A stretch of DNA of 64,000 bases from assembly GCA_973895155.1 (NCBI GenBank), contig OZ316893.1, positions 16,120,001 through 16,184,000 of the forward strand, read 5' to 3'. This DNA comes from Marsupella aquatica (Eukaryota > Marchantiophyta). Of this stretch, positions 1 through 11,191 are shown piece by piece. Below the pieces are notes generated by a model. The model was given only the letters and a program-made list of their open reading frames with translations. It did no database searches and was not told the origin of the DNA. The first letter of the stretch is position 1; each line of letters opens with the position of its first letter. Both the position numbers and the translations under genes were made by a program.

Positions 1-2
1 TG

Positions 3-449
3 GGCCTCCCGTCAACACACCAGGGAGACTGGATGTGCACTGATTGTTTGGAGAAGCAGGCTAAGTGTGCACAGTGTGGGAAGTTGGGGTCCTATGAGGG
101 CTCTGTTGATGCTGCAGCAAATGTTAGGAAATGTCCAGACCATTTTTGTGTGAGATTTTTCTGTTTTGAGTGTTTGCCTGCTCATGCCACAGCTTGCCCA
201 CTTCATAGGTGCAAGGCATGTGGTGAGCATGATGATGACTACTGGACTGACATAGTCCACTGTGCTAGGTGTCCCACTATGTGGCACTATCATTGCCTGA
301 AAGATCATCAAGCAGAGGGTTATGCTTGTGACAGAGAAATCTATGATCACTCTGCACATGGTGTTGATCGATGGATATTTTATTGTCATCGCCATGCCAT
401 TGATCCTACCTCGCGCACTCCTGTGAGAGATCACATATCTTGGCTGTGA
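3..449 (+). CDS. PHD-finger protein, C-terminal part (5' truncated by window)
   Basis: The frame is open from base 3 and ends with TGA at 447-449. It begins in the tail of a PHD finger (GLPSTHQGDWMCTDCL, the usual end of such a zinc module), continues with CAQCGKLG and a long Cys/His stretch (CPDHFCVRFFCFECLPAHATACPLHRC), and ends with a second PHD-like unit (CKACGEH..., HCARCPTMWHYHCL). Multi-PHD arrays of this kind occur in plant chromatin proteins and read histone tails; that role is family knowledge, not shown here. The ATG at 33 is probably internal because the PHD pattern extends upstream of it. It sits 0.6 kb before the BRCT gene on the same strand and is inferred to be cargo of the CACTA element. 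It could instead be a host gene next to the element if a left terminus is missed. Confidence 0.7.
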   Translation, partial: GLPSTHQGDWMCTDCLEKQAKCAQCGKLGSYEGSVDAAANVRKCPDHFCVRFFCFECLPAHATACPLHRCKACGEHDDDYWTDIVHCARCPTMWHYHCLKDHQAEGYACDREIYDHSAHGVDRWIFYCHRHAIDPTSRTPVRDHISWL

Positions 450-1041
450 AGCTGAACATTGTACATGCACAGTGCACCTGATGTGGATGTACTATTTTTT
501 GAGATTGCAGAGATTCCAATTTTGAAAAGGAGTTGGGTAGGCGAGTTTATATAGGCAGCACTTATCTTGTGCTCTGGCGTCAGTGGCTGGGTACATGCCT
601 ATACAAACTTATCCTTACAAGCCTTCTTGGAAGTATTTAGGCTGAGTGGTCATTTTCATAAACACTTTCATCACACTGCTAAATTAAAACAGGACTTCTA
701 AGTTGTAAGCGTATAAATTATCAGGCATGCAATTAATCAAATTGCCCTATAAGTTTGTCATTGAATGTATCCTCCTTTACAACAAAATATGTATGTGCCA
801 TGACAAGTTGGTTGCACTTCATTTCACCACGGATATGGATTTTGTAGTATATATTCAAACAATGTCCTGCATCCGTGCAGGTGCCTAGTACGTATTGTTC
901 ACATATCCCTTGTACCTATCAAAATCGGACCTGAGCACCAGTGGGCCAGATCAACTCAAAAAGCAGGAATTTTGTTGTCCTTGTATTGTCAGGTGAACCC
1001 ATTCTTCCAAAATTCACTGTCATCACGTAGGGTGTGTGTAC
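450..1041. other. Spacer between PHD and BRCT genes
   Basis: 592 bases without a supported gene. It holds the 3' flank of the PHD gene and the 5' flank of the BRCT gene. No CACTA-like terminus and none of the subterminal repeat motifs of the right end are visible, which argues against an element boundary here. Confidence 0.5.
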
Positions 1042-1914
1042 ATGGAGCCTGGTAAACGTAGAAAGTGTGACCACCCAGCAGTGTTTACAGGGGTCAGAGC
1101 GATTTTGGTCCATGGCCAGCATGGGTTGACCAAAGTGCATTGGCCAACTGTACAGAAACGATTCTCTGAGCTCCATGGCACTGTAGTTCAGGACATCACT
1201 CCAGAGACTACACATGTTGTTGCAGGGACATGGCTATCAGTGATAAAGAAGTGGTCATGGTCCTACATGAATTCTGCAATTACTAAGCAAGGCCTAAAAG
1301 TAGTTGAGGCCTCTTGGATCACAGATTCCATAGCACATAAGATTGTACAGGATACTGAGCAATATGAGTTGTGGGAGGATGAAGAAGCTACTGCATCAGC
1401 TTGGGCTGAACAAGAAGTCTGGGAAGCAAAGGCACGGCTTGCTGATCTCCAATATGGACCTGTACTCAACAAAGGACAGAGCTCTACAAGGCTGAAGAGT
1501 ATGTTGGCTGAGGAGACGAAGCAACCAACCCCCATTCTGAAAGGGCTGAGCATGGTATTTGTGGAGGCGGGAATTGGAGAGGTTAAGTGCAAAGTGTACA
1601 AGTCCACAGTGCTTGACCTAGGTGGGACAGTGGAGGAGAATATAACAGAGGACACCACTCATGTCATTACTAAGTCATATCCCAAAGCCTGCCGCAAGTT
1701 TGGGAAGGGAGACATTCGCTTTTATGTCATGTCCCATAATGTGTTTGTGGTTTCATATGCTTGGCTTGTGGAATCAGTAGCAGCTGGGAAGCGTCAAAAC
1801 CCAATGGACTATGATCTTTTTGAGGCCTGGCCACGGAAGGGTCAGGATCCTTACAGAGAGGACTATGAGACAACAAGTGAGGAATGGGTCATTAGCGATT
1901 CTGAATCAGAGTGA
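1042..1914 (+). CDS. Tandem BRCT-domain protein, inside CACTA element
   Basis: Intronless frame of 290 residues, start chosen at the first ATG (MEPGKRRKC). BRCT 1 (about residues 12-110) runs from FTGVRAILVHG through GTVVQDITPETTHVVAG to VVEASWITDSI, with the conserved hydrophobic core, the TTHVV signature and the conserved Trp. A charged linker follows. BRCT 2 (about 155-265) shows LSMVFVEAGIG, LGGTVEENITEDTTHVI and FVVSYAWLVESV. The C-terminus is acidic (SDSESE). BRCT pairs bind phosphorylated partners or DNA ends in repair. A transposon-coded repair-type protein could act at excision or integration, but that is inference. It lies between the PHD and TNP2 genes on the same strand. No catalytic domain is seen, so it is neither a polymerase nor a ligase. 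The frame is intact. Confidence 0.75.
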   Translation: MEPGKRRKCDHPAVFTGVRAILVHGQHGLTKVHWPTVQKRFSELHGTVVQDITPETTHVVAGTWLSVIKKWSWSYMNSAITKQGLKVVEASWITDSIAHKIVQDTEQYELWEDEEATASAWAEQEVWEAKARLADLQYGPVLNKGQSSTRLKSMLAEETKQPTPILKGLSMVFVEAGIGEVKCKVYKSTVLDLGGTVEENITEDTTHVITKSYPKACRKFGKGDIRFYVMSHNVFVVSYAWLVESVAAGKRQNPMDYDLFEAWPRKGQDPYREDYETTSEEWVISDSESE

Positions 1915-2347
1915 GGAGTAGTAGCATCAGTTTGGACACAAGTTTTTTTGTATAAATCAGATCATTGAAATAAATGTGATCTTTGAACTAATGTACCTTG
2001 TTATGGTTGGTGGCAGTTGGGCTTATTTTACTGTTGGCGGATTGTTGTTTCCTGCTGCCTGGGGGTGTCACTGTAAACGTACATGCAGAGGCGGTACATT
2101 TGAGGACAGCGGAGGAGGTGGTGACACCCTCCAACATTTAGAAATTTTGTGTCATTCACTTGACAATAGGTACACTACTTGCGAACCTGTTTTTTTCTTT
2201 TGGGGTGGTTTAGGGTTTGTGAGAATTTAGTACACGTTATGTTAACTCTTTTGGCAGATACAGTCAGGGATATATGGAACACAAATACCACCATTAGGCA
2301 TCCTTGTTCACTGCTGTCCATGACTGCAGAGCTCCCAGCCTGTTACA
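1915..2347 (+). other. 3' flank of BRCT gene and leader of TNP2 gene
   Basis: Contains a polyadenylation-type AATAAA at 1969-1974 shortly after the BRCT stop codon. A possible 3' splice site TTTTGGCAG precedes 2260, so a non-coding first exon of the TNP2 gene may lie at about 2260-2347. CACTACTTGCGAACC near 2172 resembles an element end only in its first six bases. Confidence 0.4.
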
Positions 2348-5300
2348 ATGCACCCTGGTCACCACCCTCCCCAGACCCAGCCCAGGGCACAGGCACTGCC
2401 TTTGCATCATCCCACAAGGATATCACGCCATGATAATAAGCTTTGGCAGCGTGAAAGGTTACGAACCAGACTTTCAGGAGCCAGTAGGATGAGATGTCCT
2501 TGTGCAATCTGCCAAGGATCCCGTACCAGGGGTCTGAATGAGGTTTGGCGGCATATCGCGGTTCATGGAAGAGATCCACGACATCGAGTTTGGAATGATC
2601 CTGCAGAGGAAGATTCTTCCGACGAGGAGTGGAGGTTAGAATTTGATGCTGCCAATGCTGCAAGACGGGCAAGTGAGGTTCTGCCTGGTGCATTTGAAAA
2701 TTTGTAGCTGGTCTCTGTGGGTTGTCAGCTCTCCAACGGGATGGTGCTCAGGCAGCACCACGTGACGAAGGAATTCATGTGGAAGAGATGGTGAGAGACA
2801 TCTTCCAAGACTTGGATGCATTTCATGATGGGCTGGACAATGAAGAGGATACGGCTGCAGATGCAAGTGTGCCCCCTGTCGAAGAGCCTCTTGATGAGTT
2901 TGAGATAGGGCAGGAAACCCCTGGGCATGATGGGATGTTTGGCTCTCCCCTGCAAATACAGGAAGGCAGGAAGTCTTTGTACCCCGGTAGCAAATGTTCT
3001 AAACTGGGATTTGTCATCATGTTCCTGAACATTTGCGGCAACCACAATGTCCCCAACGTTTTGGTTTCTGAGTTGTTGGCATTCTTGCGAACAACTGTGC
3101 TACCAGATGGTAATATTTTGCCCAAGAACATGTACGAGGCAAAAAGATGCATATCTAATCTTGGATTGAACTATGATTCGATCCATGCCTGTCCTGATGG
3201 GCATGTTCTTTTCAGAAAGGAGTATAAAGAATCGTTGACATGCCCTAAGTGTGGGAAGCACAGGTATCGGAACTCAGGAAAGTCTATGGTTCCCGCCAAG
3301 GTACTTCGTCATTTTCCACTCATTCCCAGACTTCAGCGGATGTTCAGAAGCCGTGCCATCTCGGAGATGATGACTTGGGCAACTGACAAGAAAAGTGATG
3401 ATGGGCTACAACGACATGCTGCAGATTCAAGGCAATGGAAACTCATAGATGAGATGTATCCCGAATTTGCTGCTGAGCCGAGGAATGTCAGACTTGGGCT
3501 GTCATTGGATGGGGTAAACCCATTTGGAGACAAGAACAACAAATTTTCATGCTGGCCTGTAACTATTTTGAATTATAACCTTCCTCCTTGGATGACTACA
3601 AAGCGATTTTTTGTTCTGATGGTCCTACTGATACCAGGGCCAGACAGTGCTGTATCTGCCAACATAGATGTGTTTCTGGCTCCCCTAGTGGAGGAATTGA
3701 GAAAGCTTTGGGAGGAAGGAGTTCTCACATATGATGTCCTACAGAGGCTTGGGAGGTTAAACCCATTCATCCTTAGAGCCATTGTCATTCTGACTATAGC
3801 TGACTACCCAGCCCATGGGATGATATCAGGCCAAACAACAAAAGGATATTGTGCTTGTACTATCTGTGGGCGCAATGTCACCAGTGAGTACTCCAGAGCC
3901 CTGCAGAAAGTGATATACATGGGCCATCGTCGTTTTCTGAAGACAGATCACCCTTACAGAGAAAGACAGGCACTGATTGCACACTTTGGCAATGAGATTG
4001 AGCAACGTGGACCCCCGGCACGAGTGACCAAAGAGGAGATCAGGCAGTGGGGAGCACTGAGGGATGACTATATCAAACGAGGGGGCAGGGAAGATGGAGT
4101 GAGTGATCCAATAAAGCGATATGGTGTAAAAAGACTGAGCATATTGGACTTGGAGCTCAAGTACTGGAGGGTAAGCCTCTTGGAGTTGATGCTAATTGGG
4201 ATACATGTTTTGGTTCAGAGCATGTGCATTCATTTCGAAGAGAGAGACTAAACTTGAGGCATTTCCTGACGCTTTTGCATTGCAACGATGCAGGAGTTTG
4301 AGCCAAGCAAACATAACATTGATGTTATGCACATTGAAAAGAATATTTGTGAGAGTCTACTCAGATTCTTGTGTGGAGAGAAAGACACTGGTTCAGTGAG
4401 ATTGGATCTTGAACAGAGGGGAATGAAACCCCATCTTTGGTTGAGGCCACATGCCCACAGAGCTGATGTGCTCTTGAAGTACCAAGCGCCCTATGTTCTG
4501 ACAGACACAGAGTGGGAACTATTTGTGCAGAGGTTGAGTTCTTTGAAGGTTCCTTCAAACTATGGCAGTGCTTTCAAGAAGCATATCATGACTAGAAAGC
4601 TTGGTAGTATGAAAAGCCATGACTACCATATGTTGATGCAACAGGTGTTGCCTTTATGCCTGAGGGGCCTGTTGCAGAAGCCTGTTCGTACTGTGATCAT
4701 GCGACTCAGTGATGTGTTTCGTCGTATTTGTGTGAAGGTTTGGGATGAAACACACTTCCCACAACTGACAGAAGATGTCGCTCAGGTGCTGTGTGACCTG
4801 GAGATTTATTTTCCTCCCGCATTTTTTGATGTCATGACCCACCTACTTGTCCATGTTGTGGAAGAGCTACACCAATTTGGGCCTGTGAGTGCTCGTTGGT
4901 TGTACCCTTTGGAACGGTACATGAAGCTACTCAAAGGTCACGTGAGAACATATTACAAACCTGAAGCAAGCATGGCTAAAGGTTACATCAAGGATGAGAC
5001 TCTGGGATTTCTGACCGAATACATAGCACAATATGAGCATGTGAAGACCAGGGTGTGGAATTCTGATGAGGAGGAAGGGGTGGTAGGTGAAGTACTGGAA
5101 GGGGCTGCAACCACAAAGAACCTGACCATATCTATGAGAGACTTGGCACATGACTTTGTATTGCACAACACTGTGGTGATGGAACCCTGGATACAGTGAG
5201 TGCATACATGTGCTATAATCCAGTTCATGAGCTTAAATGTTGTGTTCGTGTGGTTTTCTCCTTCAGCCTGTTCATGTTTACCCAAGCTAATGCTGTGTGG

Positions 5301-6078
5301 TTGTTCGTTCAGGGAGTATGAGTCATTGAAGGCGGCCCATCCCACTGCAGGAACAACTTTTCCAGGTTTCATGGAGTGGATCAGAGTGGCAATTAGAGAG
5401 CATCACGAGACCCACCCAGACATGGATGCAGATGTTTACCTACTGTCTAATGCCCCTAGCCTGAAAGTGAAGACTTACAAACGGATGAGAGCATATGGGA
5501 ATCACTTCCGAGTGAAGGATGGTGACAGTGCCTACAGGGTGACGAATGACTGCGGGCTCATCACTGTATTTGAGCAACAGAGCCACAATCACGACAGGGC
5601 CTGGATGGAGATGGGATATGTGGGAGAATTAGTTGACATATGGGCTCTGGACTATGGGGCGGTGTCCAGTCCTGTGATTCTTATGAAAGGTTCATGGGTG
5701 CGGCAGGATTGGCTTGGTAACAGGGCTACCATGAAGAGAGACAACGACGGTTTCTTGCTGGCCAATTTCAGAGGGAAATTGCCCGAATGGTCTGAGCCAT
5801 TTGTGTTTCCTAGTCAGGTGGAGCAAGCTTTCTTCCTGGATGTGGAAGACTCCCCAGGTTGGCGTGTAGTGTGTCATAAACAGGCCAGGCAACGCCGGAT
5901 GGAAGGATCAAACCTTGAGTTTCATTTACACTCTCATAGTGCCTTTGATCGTCGGCGTTCAGACCAAGTGCCTGTAGTTCATGATAGCGGGGACTTCATT
6001 CCTGTGACAAGGGTAGATGCATTTGCTGAAGGAGGCGAATTCAGAGATGCAGATGCCAACAGTGTGCCTGTGCCATGA
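2348..6078 (+). CDS. TNP2-type CACTA transposase, four exons
   Basis: Proposed exons 2348-2672, 2729-4170, 4294-5195 and 5313-6078. All introns are GT-AG (donors GTGAGG, GTAAGC, GTGAGT), lengths 56, 123 and 117. The exons sum to 3435 bases, an open frame of 1144 residues. The N-terminus has a Cys/His cluster (MRCPCAICQG ... WRHIAVHG) like the zinc-like module before plant En/Spm transposases. The middle is the Transposase_21 (TNP2) domain: CPDGHVLFRKEYK, LTCPKCGKHRYR, VRLGLSLDGVNPFG and, across intron 2, EPSKHNIDVMHIEKN. Then follow the DUF4218-like LPLCLRGLLQKPVR ... VRTYYKPEASMAKGYI and the DUF4216-like NDCGLITVFEQQ and MGYVGELVDIWALDYG. This enzyme binds the element ends and catalyses excision and insertion in the nucleus. 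The 56-base intron 1 is short for a plant and is the least certain part. Confidence 0.88.
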
Positions 6079-6124
6079 GTAATGTGAATTGTTTGCATAG
6101 ACATTAGTGAGGGGAAGGATGTGT

Positions 6125-6130
6125 AATAAA
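6125..6130 (+). terminator. Polyadenylation-type signal of TNP2 gene
   Basis: AATAAA about 50 bases after the TNP2 stop codon, in a short spacer before the next gene on the same strand. Confidence 0.45.
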
Positions 6131-6234
6131 GTAATTTTGAAGCAACACAGATGTATGGATGGATGCCTGGTGATTGTGGTTGCATTGTGTTATACGGGGT
6201 GACCATAGATGACATGTTTTTGTGGTCCAGTAGG

Positions 6235-9200
6235 ATGGAACAGAGTGACACAGAGATGTGTGAGTATGAAAGGAAAGCTATGGAACAACGAGCATACGTG
6301 AAAGCCAAAATCGCAGAACTGGATCTGGAAAAGGATGTGGTTGAATTGTAAGGGAACGATTCTCAACTACACCCCTCCGCTGAGTTTGTGTGACATGAAT
6401 AGTTCAATGTGGCACTGAAATTGTGACTGTATTCTCATATTGGAATGTCGCAGAGCCACAGCATTTTCAAAGAAACAAAAGGAGTACGCAAGAAGGGTGA
6501 CCAGCACTATCTCTGGGCCTGTGCGTCGGAGTGACAGGTTGAGCAAGAAGGTCGTACCTACAATGGCAGAATGTGGAGATGACATTGATGCTGCACAGGT
6601 GGGTGCAGACACTAGACAAGAAGATGCAGATGATGAGTATTTTCCAGAGGAAATGGATGAGGATGGGGGTTATGAAGATGAATACATTGCAGAGCAGCCC
6701 CAAAAGAAACATGTAAGTAGTTTTCCCAACAAGGTTTTGAGTTAAAAACTCTTGTTTAGAGGTTTCATATGTTCAGTACTACACATATGTACCTTGCTTA
6801 GTTCCTGACATTGTAGTTGGTGATGTGATGCAGCGTCCTGCCAGTTCTGTTTTGCCTTCGAAGCCTGTGCATGCACCATACCAGTAGGGGGGGCTGACCT
6901 CTGATCAAGGTTGGCGAGGTGGTAGTAGTGGTAGATCCCAGGCTGGTGCCCAATACTATGGCAGGGGGCAAGCTCTAGGTTATGCCCGTGGTAGAGGCAG
7001 AGCAGGTCCAAACCCACAATCTCGTGGGTATGGACGTCCACCTCAACCGTGGGGATGTGAGTATATATCTATATGCCAGTTCTTTGTGAAGGCATGGCAC
7101 TCCTGAATTTCAGACTGCATATCAATTTTTGACATTGTTTGGGATGTATTGGATTCAGACAACATGAAATTCTGTCCACCTGCCATTGCATGCAGATTCT
7201 GCCCAACCTGATTGGGCAAATGCTAGTAATGATCAGTTCCAATGTCCACAAGGACAGACATGGGTTGAACCAGGTTGGGAGGATGGTGGTGGGTCGTGGA
7301 ATGAACAAGGTTGGGAAGGTGGTGAAGGTAATTGGCAGGGATATCAAAATTCAGTACCTACAAACGCTGGAAGAGGAGCAGGTAATGTCTGATCTTGTCA
7401 GCAATGGAAGAACTCATTATATGTGGAGTCCATTCACGTGGGGGGGACTCTGCACATGTATAATGATAGAAAATGTATGTGTGCAGGTTGGACAGTCGAA
7501 CCATCGACTCAAGTATTCACTAATGCCCCTATGCAGATGCAGCACGGAAGGGGGACAGGTATGTCGGTGAATGTTCAGTTGTTTTCCTACAGTTTGTACT
7601 TAGTTTTCAGTACATATGTTTGCACACACATACCTAGAAAGTGACATCATCCGGCCCCTGTACTAGGCTGGACAGGTGGTCCAGGGTCGCAACAATTTCA
7701 GAGTGCAGTCCCTGCACAGGCATCTACAGGCAGAGCTACAGGTATGTATGTTTGAAGAATTTTTCTTGAAGTGAAGCATTGAATGTTGCCGTCATCCATT
7801 CTGCTATATGTAGTTCTCAAGCATGAATGGCATTGTATTTTCCCAGGTGGCTTCAGAACCCCAGGTAGGGTGAATGAAGGGGTGGCCAATACAACGCCCA
7901 GTACTACCGAGAGCAGTGCACGAGGGGAGGTGACAAAGAAAGGGAACGTAAAGTTGAATGAGAGACAATGGGTGGATGCTGAGTGTCCTCGCAAGAACCG
8001 ATGGCATGCTGATTTGAAAGCTGAAGTATTGCGTTGGTTAGATGTGAGTGTTATTAATTTTAAAAAACAGCATCCAAAAGATTGGAAGACTGTATGTGAA
8101 AATGTTGCTGCCAAATGGAATTATGTGGGCAGTGATGATGGCGTGGACATAGGTTGCCTAGAGAGTACAGCAGGTAAAATTATCAAGCAAGAGAGGTGGA
8201 GAATGCATAAGGCTTGGAAGGAAGGTGGGGAGAAGCCAGATATGCCTCCACCAGCCAGTTGTGATGATAAAGTGTGGGCAAGGTTAGTAGCTTATTTTGT
8301 AACAGATGCTTCAAAAAAGAAGAGTTCACAGATGACCGAGGCCAGGTTGAGTGTTCAGAACCCTAATCTGACAGGAAGGACCGGCACTGCACCGACAGCT
8401 AAACGTTTGGTAAGAATGAATGGCCTAGCTATGTAATTTATGCTACACTATGTACTATTTTTTAGTGTAAACCCATACATGTAAACTTTGTTTTTTAGTG
8501 TACGTTCCCTGAATATTGATCGATAACTTGTGTTTGCCATGCATGTGCAGAAAGCCCAATTGGGGCAAAGCCCTTCAAAAGAAGAGTTGAGGGCTGAAAT
8601 TGTGAACACCCGGGCTCAAGAGGGTGCATCTGAATCCTCCAAGCATGTAAGTTATATGAGTTCTGATTGGTAATTGAATGACCTGCGTTGAATTTCAGGT
8701 GTACACTGTATATAACATTGATTGTGCATATATTGCCCAACATTTCATATGGAGTGATTGAACCTATACCCCTGTGTCATGTAGGGAGGTGGATCTTCAC
8801 TTACAGAGATAAGTGGTCGTTTGAAGGCTGTCGAAACATGTCTTCCAGAGATCAATGAACGTTTGAATTCATTGACTGACTTGTTCCATGTGAACTTCAA
8901 GACATTAATGGAAGCTGTTGTGTCGGTGAGAGATAAAATTGATTCCAATTCTGCAGGAGTTCCACCATCACCACTTGAGGTGGCAAAGTCGATGCACTCT
9001 TCTGGCATGCCAACGACATGTAGGCTTGAAGGTAAGGCCTTTACAACTGTGTGGGATATGATTATTAAATGTATAGTTTGAATTGACATTGTTTGTTGAA
9101 TGTGTTATTTTCAGTAACATATATTGTGGTTGTTGTGTCCATAGAGAATAAGACAGGTGCTACAGAGAAGAAGTATGAGAACCTGGCAAATACTCGCTGT

Positions 9201-9941
9201 AATTTAGAGGCAACAAAGTTGCAGTCTGTACAAGCAACTTGTTTGACAGAGGGCAGTCAACCATGTTTGGATGAGGATGACATTGGCAAGGGAGTGGATG
9301 ATATCAATGTTGGGGCAAATGAGGATATCAGCAAGCATGACAATGATACCATTGAGCCAGATTCATGCTATGTAGATCTTGACTCCATTGCAGAGATAAA
9401 TGATTTGCAGAATGTATCATTCTCAATGACAGGTGTGCCTCTTGTTGAGATAAATCCAACCAAAGAGTTAGTTGGTATGACACTCCCAGGTGATGAACCT
9501 GCTACTGTGACAGTCCTAACAGAGGAACCTACTGAGCCTAGCTTCACTACTGTGAAGAGAGGAAGCATGCGCACACGAAGCAAGTCTGCTGGTGGGAGCA
9601 GAGCCACGTCAAAGGTTTCATACAAACCTCCAAGAACAGTGCTGGCAGAAAGATCTAAGGTGGAAGTGGGGAAAGCACCTAATGCTGAGGGACAAAGTGG
9701 CTTGTTAGCTGTTGATGAGAGTGGAACACGAGTAGGATTTGCCAGAGTGCAGGTTGGTTCCACAACGTTCCATGGCAAGAGGATTCCCCCAGGTTATTCA
9801 GTAGTGTTAGTCACATTACTAGTGAAACCTAAAGCTGTCCTTCCCATTCCAAACACAAATGATGATCCTCCTCAAAAGACACTTGGAGATGCTGCAGGTT
9901 CTTTGGTATTATGGCCAAGCAAGTTCATAGAGGATCCATAA
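6235..9941 (+). CDS. Second CACTA protein (Ptta/En/Spm, TNPA-like), ten exons
   Basis: Proposed exons 6235-6347, 6454-6712, 6888-7056, 7196-7381, 7487-7558, 7667-7741, 7847-8409, 8551-8646, 8785-9031 and 9145-9941. All introns are GT-AG; phases agree at every junction, giving 2577 bases and 858 residues without a stop. Choosing the acceptor at 6886-6887 removes the TAG that an acceptor at 6833 would leave in frame. Order: short acidic/basic N-terminus; Gly-, Gln- and Arg-rich part from several small exons; a domain of the plant Ptta/En/Spm type (PKDWKTVCENVAAKWN, KIIKQERWRMHKAW, ASKKKSSQMTEARLS); an acidic linker; and a C-terminus ending TLGDAAGSLVLWPSKFI, a motif common at the end of such proteins. 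By analogy with maize TNPA it should bind the subterminal repeats and assist the transposase. It follows the TNP2 gene by 156 bases. Confidence 0.8.
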
Positions 9942-10440
9942 CAATGTCATGCCATTATTTGTTTGTAGTGTGAGTCATGTTATGTAGATTTTAGATGTCA
10001 AGAAGCAGTACAAGAATCATGTCCTCTTGGAGATTCATAGTATCATGCATGTGCTTTCAGTTATCTCATCCTACAGTCATCAATTATGAGTTCCTGTTTT
10101 GTCTAAATTACATTGATCACATTGTAAACTATTCCATTGGAATTCAAATGATCTTCATTTTTTAGCAAGATTGTGATTGTGTTTAATTCTTATGAATGTT
10201 TTATGTAGGATCTGCTTATATGATGCTTTGTTTCATGTGGATGTCATTCATGCTATGTTCATTTCTTGTATTCAATGTGTTATATTTCTAAAGTTAGAAC
10301 ATCAGGTTTCTATGTATTGTAATGTCGAGTGCTCTCTCTTCTTATGAACTGTCCCTCTGTGTTCATTAGTCATGGTTATAACTTGCATGTGAACCTTATT
10401 AGTTATAAACATGAGTATATAGAGTCCCAAATGGTTCTGT
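9942..10440. other. 3' flank of second CACTA gene
   Basis: AT-rich, about 500 bases, rich in short T and A runs. No gene is recognised. It separates the last exon from the subterminal repeat field. Confidence 0.5.
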
Positions 10441-10446
10441 TGTGTG

Positions 10447-10765
10447 ACGCGGGCCAGGGTCTCCATTGGTCTCTCCTGTGACACTAAATAGTCACACGCT
10501 AGTCGTTGTTGAATGCGGGTAAGTCATGTATGTGACTTACGATGTGACTCGCTGAAGTCATATTGCAGTCACGTCGAAACAAGGCTAGACTCCACAATAA
10601 AGTCACAGATCAGTCACAAATGGGTATCAAGCAAGTTGCAAAGCCCAGTATCAATAGTGACTTCCATTTTTTGGTCTCAACTTTTGCAACTCCAAGGGTC
10701 ACAGCGTGGGTCAAGTCACGTTGAGTCACAATGAAGTCACATGAGCCAAAATGAGTCATATATTG
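10447..10765. repeat. CACTA subterminal repeats, type 1 (AGTCAC)
   Basis: A dozen or so copies of AGTCAC or its complement GTGACT, with near-variants such as AGTCAT, in both orientations over about 320 bases. In CACTA elements such fields are binding sites for the TNPA-type protein. Here they form the inner of two distinct motif fields. Confidence 0.7.
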
Positions 10766-10869
10766 CGGTCTCAGTTCACCTCGGATTCTTCTAGTGTCGA
10801 AACCGTTCACAAACTTCTAAACTCACCGGTATCGCTCTTTGTCATACAATCCCCATCAAAACAATTGAA

Positions 10870-11170
10870 CCAGTATCTTTCGCAAATATGATGCGATGGT
10901 AAATCCTTCTCAAATATCGACGCCCGCGCGGGACGTGTGCGTGTATGTTTGCGAACCTTATGCGACGTATAATGGATTGCACAAGTATTGAATCTTGCAA
11001 ACCTCTCAGCTTCGCAGTTTGCCATGGTGTTGCGATGCCGTTGCGATGGTCCGCGTGCGAAGTTATTAGGTTCACAAAGTGCAAAGGTGGTGCGATGCGC
11101 GTATGTTCGCAATGGCCAGAATTATGAAAATCAGGGGCTTGTTAGTTGCGATGAGATTGTCTTCGCAAAA
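10870..11170. repeat. CACTA subterminal repeats, type 2 (TTCGCAA/TGCGATG)
   Basis: About a dozen copies of TTCGCA, TGCGAA or TGCGATG in both orientations, immediately inside the terminus. The motif is different from the AGTCAC field further in and is CpG-containing, so binding could be methylation-sensitive as known for maize TNPA. That is inference. Confidence 0.7.
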
Positions 11171-11191
11171 CCGGCCGATAGTGTTGTAGTG
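11171..11191 (-). repeat. CACTA right terminal inverted repeat
   Basis: Read on the minus strand it starts CACTACAACACTATCGGCC, the signature end of the superfamily. Sequence composition changes abruptly after 11191 to decayed minus-strand coding sequence. Confidence 0.85.

Larger units (their letters stand above)
1..11191 (+). mobile_element. CACTA (En/Spm-type) DNA transposon, 3' part
   Basis: The right end is at 11191: the last bases read CCGATAGTGTTGTAGTG, which on the other strand starts CACTACAACACTATCGG, a canonical CACTA terminus. The 750 bases before it are packed with short subterminal repeats. Inside are a TNP2-type transposase gene and a second gene of the Ptta/En/Spm type, in the order usual for plant CACTA elements, plus BRCT and PHD genes on the same strand. 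No matching left terminus or subterminal repeat field is seen between 1 and 2347, so the left end should lie before the window and the PHD and BRCT genes are inferred to be inside the element. The 3-bp target duplication cannot be checked; the base triplet after the end is GAA. Confidence 0.85.

Noticed and set aside
2172-2190. CACTACTTGCGAACC as the left end of the CACTA element
   Set aside because: Only the first six bases match the right terminus and no subterminal repeat field follows it.
6834-6887. Stop codon TAG in the second CACTA gene
   Set aside because: Using the acceptor AG at 6886-6887 keeps the phase and removes the stop, so the gene need not be broken.
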